In this document: piece after piece, positions 42,640 through 52,789 of the stretch
How positions within the stretch are numbered: the stretch's first letter is position 1
Layout: every line of letters starts with the position of its first letter
Source: Zygnema cylindricum
Taxonomy: Eukaryota > Streptophyta > Zygnematophyceae > Zygnematales > Zygnemataceae
Assembly (NCBI GenBank): GCA_037447655.1
Contig: JBBHKE010001378.1
Location: 1-64,000, forward strand
DNA: 64,000 bases
Direction of reading: 5' to 3'
Position numbers and translations under genes: made by a program
The notes under the pieces: generated by a model
What the model was told of the DNA's origin: nothing
The model's database searches: none
The model's input: the letters and a program-made list of their open reading frames with translations, nothing else

Positions 42640-43917
42640 AATGCGATCGATAATGGAGGCGCAAACTTACGAATTTGTGGAGCTTCCGCCGGATTGAAAG
42701 GCCATCAGTTGTAAGTGGGTCTTCAAAGTTAAGCTTAATCCAGATTATTCTATTGAAAGATATAAGGCTACGCTTGTTGCAATGGGCTATAGTCAGAAGA
42801 AGGGAATTGACTTGAGGAGACTTTCTTTCCGGTTGTCCGATTTCCAAGTGTTAGAATTCTTTTGTCTTTAGCAGCCATTAAGGATATGGAATTATATTAA
42901 ATGGATGTTAAGATAGCTTTCTCACATGGAGATTTAGAGGAAGTAATTTATATGAAGCAGCCTGAAAAGTATGCAAAGATCGGAAAAGAAAATTTGGTCT
43001 GTAAACTGTTAAAATCTTTGTATGGTTTGAAGCAGACTCCACGTCAGTGGAATCTGAAACTAGATGAGTTTATAACTGGTCTCGGTTTTGTGAGGATTAG
43101 TTTAGATCACTTAGTCTATGTTATGGAAAGGAAAGATGGGATTATTTACATTGCGGTGTGAGTAGATGATTTGGTGCTACTGAGTAAGTCATTAAATGAG
43201 ATTAACAAAATAAAGGCAGAATTGAATTCGAGACTTAACATGAAAGATTTATGGGAGGCAAACTACATTCTCGAGATTCTTGTAGGAAAGGATAGAGATA
43301 GGAGAATAATCTATCTAACACAGCGGGGAGCAATTAGGAATATGCTTGAGAAGTTTGGCTTGGCAAAGGTAAAAAGAAGTGCCACTCCCATGGAATTCAA
43401 GCAAAAGGTGAAAGGCATGGAGGCCGAGGGAGGATTAATTTTTGATGACACCTTGGAATCCATGGAGGCAGCTTCTATGGCTGCCATTCCATATCGTCAG
43501 ATTGATGGGAGCGTAATTTACTTCATGAATCGCACACGTCCGGACATTGTGGCTGCAGTTGGTGCTCTAAGCTGGAGTTTACAAAATCCGAGGTGATCGG
43601 ATTGGGAGGCAGCAAAAAGATCCTTCTATATATTGCAAGGAACCGAAATCTACGACTTGCTTTCGGTGGAGAAAAGGTCAAGATTCAGACTTGGAGCGAT
43701 GCGAGCTACAGAGACATGCCAAGCCGTCGCTCCACCACAGGATTCATTCTAAAGATCGGAATTGGAACATGCTACTGGAGCAGCAAGCTTCAAAAAGTCA
43801 CAGCTCAGTCTACAATGGAGGTTGAATACATGGCAGCCAGCTTAGCTATCTATGAGTTACTGTGGGTAAAGTCTCTCCTTCAAGAACTTCACTTTATGCA
43901 ATCTATACCTCAAATAT
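42640..43917 (+). pseudogene. copia-4 RT and RNase H (truncated)
   Basis: MDVKIAFSHGDLEEVIYMKQ and YGLKQTPRQWNLKLDEFITG; the Tyr codon of YVDD is a TGA stop (43159-43161). Then NMKDLWEANYILEI, RTRPDIVAAVGALSWSL, a frameshift near 43595, and RNase H motifs WSDASYRDMPSRRSTTGF and STMEVEYMAASLA. The reading ends abruptly at the repeat boundary. Confidence 0.8.
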
Positions 43918-45623
43918 GTTATTCATAGCCATTTTCAGCCATGATTGTACCCTCGGAAGCACCGCAAACTACCCCAAAACAGCCTACTTTGATTCCACTC
44001 ATAATTCTACAGAATAACCAAACCAAGCTGAAAATACTCAATTAGATATTTCCTAGCCACTTAGTATTCCCACCAATTTCCATATAACAATACCAAACAG
44101 AATTACCACAACACCCAATCAAATTTGCAGAAAAATAGCCTGCCAGAAACTTTGATAAATCTGACCAACTTCACAATGAAGCCGACTTCAGTGTCCAATC
44201 CAAAAGACGCCTTGAATTCTCCACATTCCCAATCTATGATGACCATCACAAGGCGGGAGCAAAGTCATCACAGACGATGAAGCGCTCTGCAAAACAGGTG
44301 AAATGCATGTCAGTAACTCCACCAGAAAAGGAGAGGATCCATGCATCAGTTTTACTCACACCAACAAGTGATGCTTGGAAAGTGAGGAAGGAGGCTCAGA
44401 TTAGGAGCAAACTAATTTCTGACAGAATTGCAACTGAGATGAAAGCACATACAGGAAAGAAAAGAAATCAATTCTCACCGTTAACAGATCCAACCGGGGA
44501 AAGGATGGATTTGCCGAGGGCAAACACTCATACCATCCTCAAGGAAGACACCTCAAAGGAAGGAGATCCACCAATAGAAGGAACTCATGTCATGGAGGCC
44601 GCCGGTAAGGAATCTGCATTCAGTGGAGGAGCAAGCGAGCTACACATAAAGAAAAATCAGACAAACATAGGTCGAAAAACAAGAAAGGAAAATGTAAGTC
44701 AGAATTACCTCAATATCCTTCTAAGCTCCCTAACACATGATACAGAAAACGGAAAGGAGTGCAAAAGTCAGTGCAAAAGTCAGACAACGGTAAAGGAAAC
44801 CTGGACTCACCAGAGAGGAGCAGAGATTCCGAGGAAAGTGGGAGAAGCCTCACAGGATTTCTCCACTTGTCATCCCACACAACCGGTCGAAGGAAAATCT
44901 GATCAAGTAAGCAAAAGATTAGTCAACTTGATAGACGAGGAACCAAAGTCAAAAATGTGGGAGACCAAATCTTTCAAAGATGCATTACTGACCAAAATCA
45001 AGAAAACAGAAAAGACAGGATTGGAAGGGAATCGTTCAAATGGACTCTCATCTCACCTTACCGTAAGTGAAGTCCTCCCAAATTCGCCATCCCTAAAGGC
45101 TCCAGATACGGCCAAATTTCAGTCGGCCTCAATTTTGAGAGAAGAAAATCTGCAAGGCACAGCGGAAGACATGATGGGAGAAGTAAAAGGTGTTAGTCCC
45201 CAATCCCTAATTTTTCAGATTAAGTCAAGGCTCAATGTCAAGGAACATAGGAGTCAAAATGCAAAGAAAGATAAAATTAAAAGGACATCTAGTAAGATTC
45301 TGGAGCTAAAAGAATTTAAAGATGCAAAAGAATTAAAAGAATTCAGCCATAAGGACTCAATAGCAGCTGCAGGAAAGAAAAGGGGAGGCAAACCTCTTAA
45401 GTTGATAGTTGCCTATAAGGAGTCTAAAGAAAATTCTGACAGATGTAGTAAAAATAGGGTTGAGGGAAGTAAAGAAATTTTACCTCACCAAATTCAGAAA
45501 AAGGAGAAACATCTCGGACAAACGCAGATTAGAAGGCCCAGAGGTCCAAGACAGAATCTGCAACGGAAGCCGTGGCTGGGAAGAAAGAAAGGATTTCCTC
45601 CATGGCGTTTGAGTCTCTTCTAA
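43918..45623 (+). CDS. Lys/Ser/Glu-rich protein of unknown function, repeat-borne
   Basis: Uninterrupted from an ATG at 44277 for 448 codons. The same frame extends upstream to an ATG at 43938 but with several stops, and that segment is the repeat also found at 14867-15128. The protein is highly charged, with no hydrophobic domain, zinc knuckle or catalytic motif I can recognise; composition suggests disorder and possible nucleic-acid binding. It lies upstream of a complete LTR (46367) that is preceded by a polypurine-like tract. It may therefore be the extra ORF of an LTR element, a LINE ORF1-like gene, or an unrelated host exon. Confidence 0.45.
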
Positions 45624-45928
45624 GTCGTAGTCTCCAAGAAAACGCACTAATCTATGGCAGCTCGAAGAGGAAAGATGAGGACTTAGAAACCCTAAGTGAA
45701 ATCCTACAGGAGAAAGGCGTCAGACAGAAAATTTCCAAAGGACAGAATGAGTCTGAGAGAGAAAGTACTAACCTTTTTATGTTTGAAACAAGTACAGACT
45801 GTACCTTTGAAGTCGTGCGACGAAGGCGCGAAACAATTTCGAAGTCGTACGTTGGGAAATACCGAAGTTTGATCGCCGCCGCGAACGAAGCAATCGAACG
45901 GACGAAAATTATCAAGTCGTTCGAATGA
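45572..45928 (+). other. overlapping downstream frame of the Lys-rich ORF
   Basis: A 118-codon frame overlaps the end of the 448-codon ORF by 52 nt in another frame and continues charged sequence (ESLLSRSLQENALIYGSSKR). It looks like the same protein after a frameshift. No family recognised. Confidence 0.35.
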
Positions 45929-46366
45929 CAACTTGAAATTTCTGCGACGAAATTCATGGTAACGATTGAATGTGAAACAATTAAAATCAACGGTCGGAGT
46001 GAAACGAAACATTTTGTCCCTCGTACAATGAGGATGAAGGACACGTCAGGTGGTCCCAAAATTGATCCGTTGGCATGTGCAGGAAGCGCCAGCGACGCAG
46101 TGACCTTAGGCGCGAGACGCGTCTCAATTGGTCATACTTTGACGAAAGGTCACCTTTGGACCACAGGTGGTCCCCACGGGATAATATTCCAAATGGAGCG
46201 AGTTCCACTTCAGTGTAACGGAGCGACAAAACATATCGGCTCCAAATCGCCTCAAGTGTACGGCGACCAGTTTTTATATCGAGAAAAATCTCGCGAGTTA
46301 TTTATTCTGAGAAAATCTTCAGCGACGACATTGTATCGGATGTATCGCGTAAAGCTCGAGTGGGAG
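45929..46366 (+). other. region between Lys-rich ORF and LTR
   Basis: Mostly non-coding by composition. A 138-codon frame here shows nothing recognisable. It ends CTCGAGTGGGAG directly before the LTR's TGTTAG; the same CGAGTGGGAG precedes the copia-5 3' LTR, so it behaves as a polypurine tract. Confidence 0.4.
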
Positions 46367-46969
46367 TGTTAGTTTTGGACGATCTTCAACGATCCATCGA
46401 TTTTGACGAAAGTACCGATCCTCATGTATGTGACGTGACGTGACATGACGGATCTGAGTGTACGAAATTGAACCAACGTTTTCATGTTTTAATGAATGCT
46501 TTGTGTACGGAATTGTTTGAACAAACGTGCGGCAATTCTTGGTGGAAACTCAACGTGTATATACGGTCTGATTGGACCAAATTAGGTGTGCATTTAGTGT
46601 AGACTCTTTTGAGGTAGAATACAAAGACATTGCAGATCAGACAGAAAAACAACCCTTCATCCATCAATTTCATAGAGCAAGTTAGATATTCAGAGAGTAA
46701 GACAAAGTAGAATAGATTTGGCTTTATTATAAAGTCTTTGTAACATTTTGTCCTAAACGGACCTTAATTGAAAGCTACGGCTATTCCTGAGATCCTATTT
46801 TGTCTATTCTGTCTACTTGCTAAATATCTCTCCCAACTCTACCTCATTCCTATCTCTATTATTTTCTGTGACTCCCTAAGCCCCTTGTGCGTGTTTGATC
46901 TGGGGCCGGTCCATTTCGTTTGTGGTTACGAGAGATCCTCCCGTTAGCTGGAATGAACGACCTGGCACA
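46367..46969 (+). repeat. LTR family L3, copy 1
   Basis: 603 bp, TGTTAG...GGCACA, nearly identical over its last 480 bp to 52190-52668 and clearly related to 55649-56251. A polypurine-like tract lies on its left, which marks it as a 3' LTR, perhaps of an element carrying the Lys-rich ORF. Confidence 0.8.
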
Positions 46970-46971
46970 AT

Positions 46972-47137
46972 AGAATCCAGCTTTATTAATAGGGACAATT
47001 TGTCCAATTTGTCTTACATCAATTGTACTTCTATTTCTTTTAATGGGAAGAAACAGAATCCAGCATTATTAATAGGGACAATTTGTCCAATTTGTCTTAC
47101 ATCAATTGTACTTCTATTTATTTTAATGGGAATAAAC
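46972..47137 (+). repeat. 83-bp tandem duplication
   Basis: Two units (46972-47054 and 47055-47137) starting AGAATCCAGC and containing AGGGACAATTTGTCCAATTT, with only a few differences. Confidence 0.9.
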
Positions 47138-47311
47138 AAATATGACTGAAGCTGCTCTGTGTTTCTCCTATCTCTAACCACTCTAAGCTTTGATCAAACT
47201 GCCTGGTAACTTGTCCTATCTGAGCAGCCTTGTGTTATTCTGCTCCGGAGTTAGAAGTTTGTGACGCTCAGATTTATCTTTGTCGCTCGTACTGGTCGAC
47301 CCCGTGTATCA
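47138..47311 (+). repeat. end of a second L3-type LTR (fragment)
   Basis: The sequence ends GGTCGACCCCGTGTATCA directly before a primer-binding site, like the end of copy 3 (GAACGACCGGGCGCAACA). It is probably the remnant of the copia-5 5' LTR after rearrangement with copy 1. Confidence 0.45.
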
Positions 47312-47326
47312 GGTTACGGGCCCACC
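47312..47326 (+). other. copia-5 primer-binding site (half-tRNA iMet type)
   Basis: GGTTACGGGCCCACC, one base different from the complement of the initiator tRNA-Met anticodon arm, placed at the LTR/internal junction. Confidence 0.7.
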
Positions 47327-47399
47327 TGGCTCACTAGACAAGTTCGAAGGCGCCAACAATCAGTTATAGAGGTGTAGGGCGGAGGCCTCTCTAAAGGAG

Positions 47400-48218
47400 A
47401 GAAATTGTCTTGCAATCATACTCGGAATCAAAACACGTCCCACTGCTGCAGATTCTGCAAATCCAAATCCAACAGATGCAGAGAAAAAGAAAATCAGCTA
47501 TTGGGACGTGAGAGAAATCCGTGGCAAGAATATTCTTATAAGGGGATTAGCGGACAACCAACTAAGAAATGTCACAAGACTCAAGATATCATCTGAGATA
47601 TGGGCATCTCTGGAGACTACGCACAAGCTTTCAGGGATGACAGCTCGCATCAAGTTGGGGAAGACGCTAATGACAAGTATCTATCGGGATGGAATGTTAA
47701 TGGAGGCTTATACCTCCCATTATGCCAATTTGTTGGCTGAAGCCGATGCCATCGGCTTCACCCTTCCCAATGACAGAAAGATCACCCTCCTCATGCTTTC
47801 CCTCCCGGTGGAATACAAACCCATTTTCACGTGGCTAGATCAGAAAGATGTAAACTCATAGAAGTGGAATAAGGTTGTTGAGGCACTCTTCAAAGACGAG
47901 TTCAACACCAAAATCATGACGAGTCGTGAGTCCATTGCCGAAAGCTCCGCGTACACTGCAGGCAAACATGAAAACAAAGAGAGGAAGGATCAAAATCGCG
48001 ACAAGAAAACAGACAGAAAATGTTTTTATTGCGATAAAGCGGGTCATTTCATCTCGGTCTGCCGAAAGTATTCCTATGACAAATTACATGGGAAAGTAGA
48101 CGTGACAAAATTGAAAAAGGGGAAGGGAAAAGGGAAGGAGATCGTCATCTCACAAGCAATGATGGCGTCCTCCATCGCGACCAGCAACGATCACTGGATG
48201 GTGGACACTAGTGCATAA
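47400..48218 (+). pseudogene. copia-5 gag with zinc knuckle, start of protease
   Basis: MTARIKLGKTLMTSIYRDG, LLAEADAIGFTLPNDRKI and MLSLPVEYKPIF form the gag core; a stop at 47859-47861. Then CFYCDKAGHFISVC (CCHC) and HWMVDTSA followed by a stop at 48216-48218, in the middle of the protease active-site motif (Gly replaced by Ser). Confidence 0.85.
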
Positions 48219-49131
48219 GAGCACATGTGTTTCAGGCGAGAGTGGTTCTCCAATTCTCGTGAAATCGCTCCTTCGCGAATTTTCATGGGAGACAACCACA
48301 GCTCACATGCCACAAGAAAAAGAGACATCGAAATAGAGGCGTTAGTGGATGGCCGAATTCAATCACGGACCACCAAGAACGTGCTCTATATTCCCTCTTT
48401 CAAAAGAAACTTATATTCCATTCCTCAAGCCGAGGACAATGGCATCACACTAGTTTGGCAAAAGCATGGAAAGATTAAACTCATGCATGACGGAGTCACA
48501 ATTGAAGAAGTTGAACGAATGATGGACAGAACCTACCTCCTGAAGTGCAGTCCAAAACCCAGAGGTCTCGCACTTGCCGCAAGTGCGGTTCTTCCCAAAT
48601 CAAGCGTGGAAAATCACCTAACATTTAATCTACAAATAGACATAAACCAAAAGCATCAGTCGAGAAATCCTAGTTGCCAGTCAAGATTGAGCGAGGTCCT
48701 AACATGCCCAGCTATAATCAAATGCTGTGACATCGCAAGCTAGGATATCTCTATACAAACGGTATGAGAAAGCTAGTTAAAGGCCACCTAGTTCATGTAC
48801 TAGGACTCAACAATGTGACAGACTCACTAGATCCATGTCGTGGCTGCGAAATGGGTAAATGGCACCGTCTTCCTTTTCCCAAAGACGAAATAAGACAAGC
48901 TACTCAGCCAGTTGAACTTGTCAACTCAGATGTGTGGGGGCCAACCAAAGTCAAATCTTGCAGTGGAAAATGATTCGCCGTTACTTTCATGCACGACTAC
49001 TCAAAAATGACTCACATTTACTTGCTTAAGCAAAAGTGTGAGGTATTCAAATGCTTCAAGCAAAACAACGCTATGGCCGAATAGAAACATAGAAAGTATA
49101 TCATTGGCTTGAGAAGCGACAATGAAGGAGA
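48219..49131 (+). pseudogene. copia-5 protease remainder and GAG-pre-integrase
   Basis: EHMCFRREWF, IFMGDNHSSHATRKRDIEIE and LYIPSFKRNLYSIPQAEDNG, then after frame changes CRGCEMGKWHRLPFPKDE and NSDVWGPTKVKS (integrase start). Stops at 48741-48743 and near 48973. Confidence 0.8.
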
Positions 49132-49672
49132 GTAATTATTCTCGGAAATTAAGAGTTTCCTTACCTCTGAAGGAATCGAACATCAGCTAACGGCTCCAGG
49201 CACGTCTCAGCAAAATGGTGTTGCCGAGCGGATGAACCGCACACTCAACAAAATGTCACTTAGCATGATGGCTACCCATCAAATTGGCTCTGAATTTTGG
49301 GGAGAAGCCATGTGTACAGCAGTGTACCTGCGCAATAGATGTCCAACATCTGCTTTAGAGAATGCAACTCCGTTTGAGAAATGGCATGGATTCAGACCAA
49401 CCATTTCTCACATGAAAGTGTTTGGAAGCCGAGCATATGTCGATGACCATGCAAAAAAAGGAGGAAAATTGGCCCCAAAAGCAAAAGAAAGAATATTTGT
49501 AGGCTATGAAGAAAGCACAAAAGCTTACAGAATCTTCAACACTGAATCTCGGACCATCATGATAAGCAGAATTATGAAATTTGCAGAGAGAAAAACACTT
49601 GTAGGTAACGAGGAGCATGGCAACAGTGGGAGAAAGGAAGGACAAAATTACTCCCCTTCGTTTGATGACTAG
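49132..49672 (+). pseudogene. copia-5 integrase C-terminal half
   Basis: QQNGVAERMNRTLNKMSLSM, FWGEAMCTAVYLRNRCP, THFEKWHG-like PFEKWHGFRP, HMKVFGSRAYVDDHAKKGGK and IFVGYEESTKAYRIF: a standard copia integrase end, open for 146 codons from 49232. Confidence 0.85.
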
Positions 49673-50134
49673 TCACCAAGCGACGATGAGTCTAGCGAAG
49701 AGGAGGCAACTAAATCAAACGAATCCCTTAGTGAACCTAACGCTCTTGCAATTGAAATCAAAGATTCACCGCCTACAGAAGAAATAAACAGTGAGAGTCA
49801 AATAAATGAGAAAGACGCTGCCGCAACTGAGGAAATGGAAAAAGTGACTTCAGCTAAACCAAATAAAACGAAGAAAAAGGCCACAAGGGAAAAACCTACC
49901 TCAGAGGCTCTAACAAGGGCTAGCAGCAGCAGAGCCGGAAAATCGCCAACGAAGTTCGGAGAGTGGTATGATACCACCAACGTTCCAAAGAAGAAGTTCG
50001 CCGGGATGGCTCAAGCCGAATAGCCTTTAACTCTCCACCAAGCACTCAATGGCGAGGATGGGGAAAAGTGGAAAGCCGCAGTCAATAAGGAAATGGCATA
50101 TATCCTGCAAAACAAAACATGAACGTTAGAAGAC
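49673..50134 (+). pseudogene. copia-5 integrase-RT linker
   Basis: Acidic then Lys-rich linker (EKVTSAKPNKTKKKATREKP) leading into sequence resembling the start of copia RT. Stops are scattered. Confidence 0.6.
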
Positions 50135-51627
50135 TTGCCACAAGGAAGAAAACCAATTGGCAGCAAGTGGACTTTTCGCATCAAAAGTTATGCAGATAGA
50201 ACAATCGATCGCTACAAAGCAAGGCTAGTGGCTAAAGGTTACACCCAAAAAGAAGGCATCGACTACAAAGAAACATTCGCTCCAGTTGTAAGGTATAATT
50301 TTATTCATACCTTACTTGCTCTAGCCGCCATCCTTCACTTGGAAATCGAGCAGATGGATGTGAAAACGGCGTTTCTTCATGGCGAACTGGAGGAGGAATT
50401 ATATATGGAACAGCTCGAAGGGTTTGAGGAACCCATGAACCTGAACAAAGTCTGTAAGGTGTCGAAGGCACAGTATGGACTGAAGGAATCCCCACGATTT
50501 TGGCACATCAAGATAGATGAGTATATACAAAGTCAAGGATTTATAAAAATAAATTCAGGTCACTTTGTTTATTACAACGTTCAAATGAACATAATCATTG
50601 CTATCTATGTAGCTGACTTGATTATCCTAGGCAAAACCAAAAGAGGATACAGCGAAAGTGAAAAAGATGCTAACGAGACAATTCGAAATGAAAGACCTAA
50701 GAGAATCAAATATGTTATAGGCATAGAAGTCATCAAAGATAGAGTAAACAGAAAAATACATTTAATTCAAAGAAAATATATAGGATAGTTACTCACCAGA
50801 TTTAACTTCGAGGATGCAACAGGAGTCAGCACCCCTTTAGAACTTGGGGAAAAGCTGATCGAGGAGTCTGAAGAGGGGCAAAGGGAACCAGTGGAAGCCC
50901 CTTACCGCGAAGCAGTGGGAGCACTCATTTATGCAATGAATTGCACGCGTCCCGATATCGCCATCGCCGTCGGTATTCTAAACCAATTTCTGCACAGACC
51001 AAGCAAGCAACATTGGATTGCGGTTAAGAAAGTGTTGAAGTACCTCAAATAAACAAGGAATTATACATTGAAACTTGGAGGAAAACAGGAAAGTATTAAC
51101 ATCCATGCTTTTAGCGATGCACATTGAGGAAGTGACCTTACCACAAGAAAATCTACAACCGGTTACCTGTGCAACATTGGCGATGAGAGTGTGAGCTGGG
51201 AAAGCAAGCTCCAGAAAACCGTGGCCCTCTCTACCATGGAGGCAGAATATATGGCCGCAGCTACCAGTGTTAAAAAAGTTCAGTGGCTAAGAGCGTTTCT
51301 AAACAAGATTGGATTTTTGCAATCTGAGAGGACTAAGATTTTTACAAAAGAGCTGCTTAGCATTGATTAAGAATCATATAAGCCATCCTCTGTCTAAGCA
51401 CATTTCTATGAGGTATCACTTTGTTAGAAATGAAATTGCAGCGGAAGCAGTGGAGTTTGCCTACACTCGTGATAAAGAAAATGCTTAAGCTTTGTGCAGG
51501 AAAGGCAAGTTTGACTAATTTTCTCGCAGACACAGAAAAGACTAATGAGGAAGTTTATAAGAAGATTTCTATTCCTAAGGAAAACAAGAAACGAAAGATA
51601 AGTGATTCCCTCGAAAAATCTAACTGA
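50135..51627 (+). pseudogene. copia-5 RT and RNase H
   Basis: GSKWTFRIKSYADRTIDRYK, QMDVKTAFLHGELEEELYME and YGLKESPRFWHIKIDEYIQ; the active site reads YVAD in place of YVDD (Asp to Ala). After a stop at 50786-50788: CTRPDIAIAVGILNQFL, DAH-stop-GSDLTTRKSTTGY, STMEAEYMAAATSV and a short Lys-rich tail. RT could not catalyse polymerisation. Confidence 0.85.
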
Positions 51628-52046
51628 AGTACTCTCGGAGTACTATTCTTAACCTTGGTAACTCGGCAAGACCAAACAGGTTTGGACGAATGCAACTAGC
51701 GCTTGGAGTTTCGAGCCTCTATGGTTCATGAAAACGTATAAGTTCGAGTGCGCCGCCCTTGGTTACTCAGAATCTTCAACTTTAAACTGACAAATGTACA
51801 GTTACGAGGTACACAGTCCTATATAACTCCGTGGTGCGCCAGTGGCGTGACGTCTATTCAATTTTTTATGTAACCGTCTTCTACGGACCATTCTGTGAAA
51901 CGTACATATACGATTTCGCCAAATGTGCAGCTCGATTTTAATTATGTCATCGGAATTAGCCGAAAGTGACCGTATGATATTTCAAGGAAGGTTCGTGGTC
52001 AACTGGAGTTTGTAAGTACGGAAATCACAGCAGAATCGAGTGGGAG
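51628..52046 (+). other. copia-5 3' non-coding region and polypurine tract
   Basis: About 400 bp without coding potential, ending CGAGTGGGAG directly before the LTR TGTTGG. Confidence 0.55.
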
Positions 52047-52668
52047 TGTTGGTTTTTGGTGCGATTCTCGGCGATTCTCCGATACACCGATTTGCTTAGT
52101 ATTCTTTGTGTTTTATAGGCGAATCGGTATATATAGTATAGGCGATATTTTCGGTAGGGGAATTGTAGCGGGAATTTGTCAGTTTTTCAGTTTGCATTGC
52201 GTACGGAATTGCTTGAACAAACGTGCGACAATTCTTGGTGGAAACTCAACGTGTATATACGGTCTGATTGGACCAAATTAGGTGTGCATTTAGTGTAGAC
52301 TCTTTTGAGGTAGAATACAAAGGCATTGCAGATCAGACAGAAAAACAACTCTTCATCCATCAATTTCACAAAGCGAGTAAGATATTCAGAGAGTAAGACA
52401 AAGTAGAATAGATTTGGCTTTATTATAAAGTCTTTGTAACATTTTGTCCTAAACGGACCTTAATTGAAAGCTACGGCTATTCCTGAGATCCTATTTTGTC
52501 TACTCTGTCTACTTGCTAAATATCTCTCCCAACTCTACCTCATTCCTATCTCTATTATTTTCTGTGACTCCCTAAGCCCCTTGTGCGTGTTTGATCTAGG
52601 GCCGGTCCATTTCGTTTGTGGCTACGAGAGATCCTCCCGTTAGCTCGAATGAACGACCCGGCGACACA
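52047..52668 (+). repeat. LTR family L3, copy 2 (copia-5 3' LTR)
   Basis: 622 bp, TGTTGG...GACACA. From about 52190 on it is nearly identical to copy 1, while the first 140 bp differ more. The flank beyond it is the truncated HRGP paralogue. Confidence 0.85.
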
Positions 52669-52789
52669 AATGGTTGAGGGAAGAGGGAGAGGGAGAGGAA
52701 GAAGGCGAGAGAGTGGGAAAAGCAGAGGGAGAGGAAGTGGGAGAGGGAGAAGAAAATAAAGAGTAAAAAAGTAAAAAGGAAAGAAAAAA

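Larger units (their letters stand above)
39536..43917 (+). mobile_element. copia-4: degenerate Ty1/copia element
   Basis: Plus-strand gag (from ATG 40000), protease, integrase, RT and RNase H in order, closely related to copia-1. The 39536-39999 leader is non-coding and may contain part of an LTR, but no second LTR copy or primer site was found. The 3' end is cut inside RNase H at about 43917 by the Lys-rich ORF repeat. Confidence 0.85.
47312..52668 (+). mobile_element. copia-5: degenerate Ty1/copia element with 3' LTR
   Basis: Primer site, gag with zinc knuckle, protease, integrase, RT and RNase H in order on the plus strand, a 3' non-coding region, a polypurine tract and a 3' LTR (52047-52668). 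Many stops and a changed RT active site show it is dead. Its proteins are distinct from copia-1/4 and copia-2/3. Confidence 0.85.
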
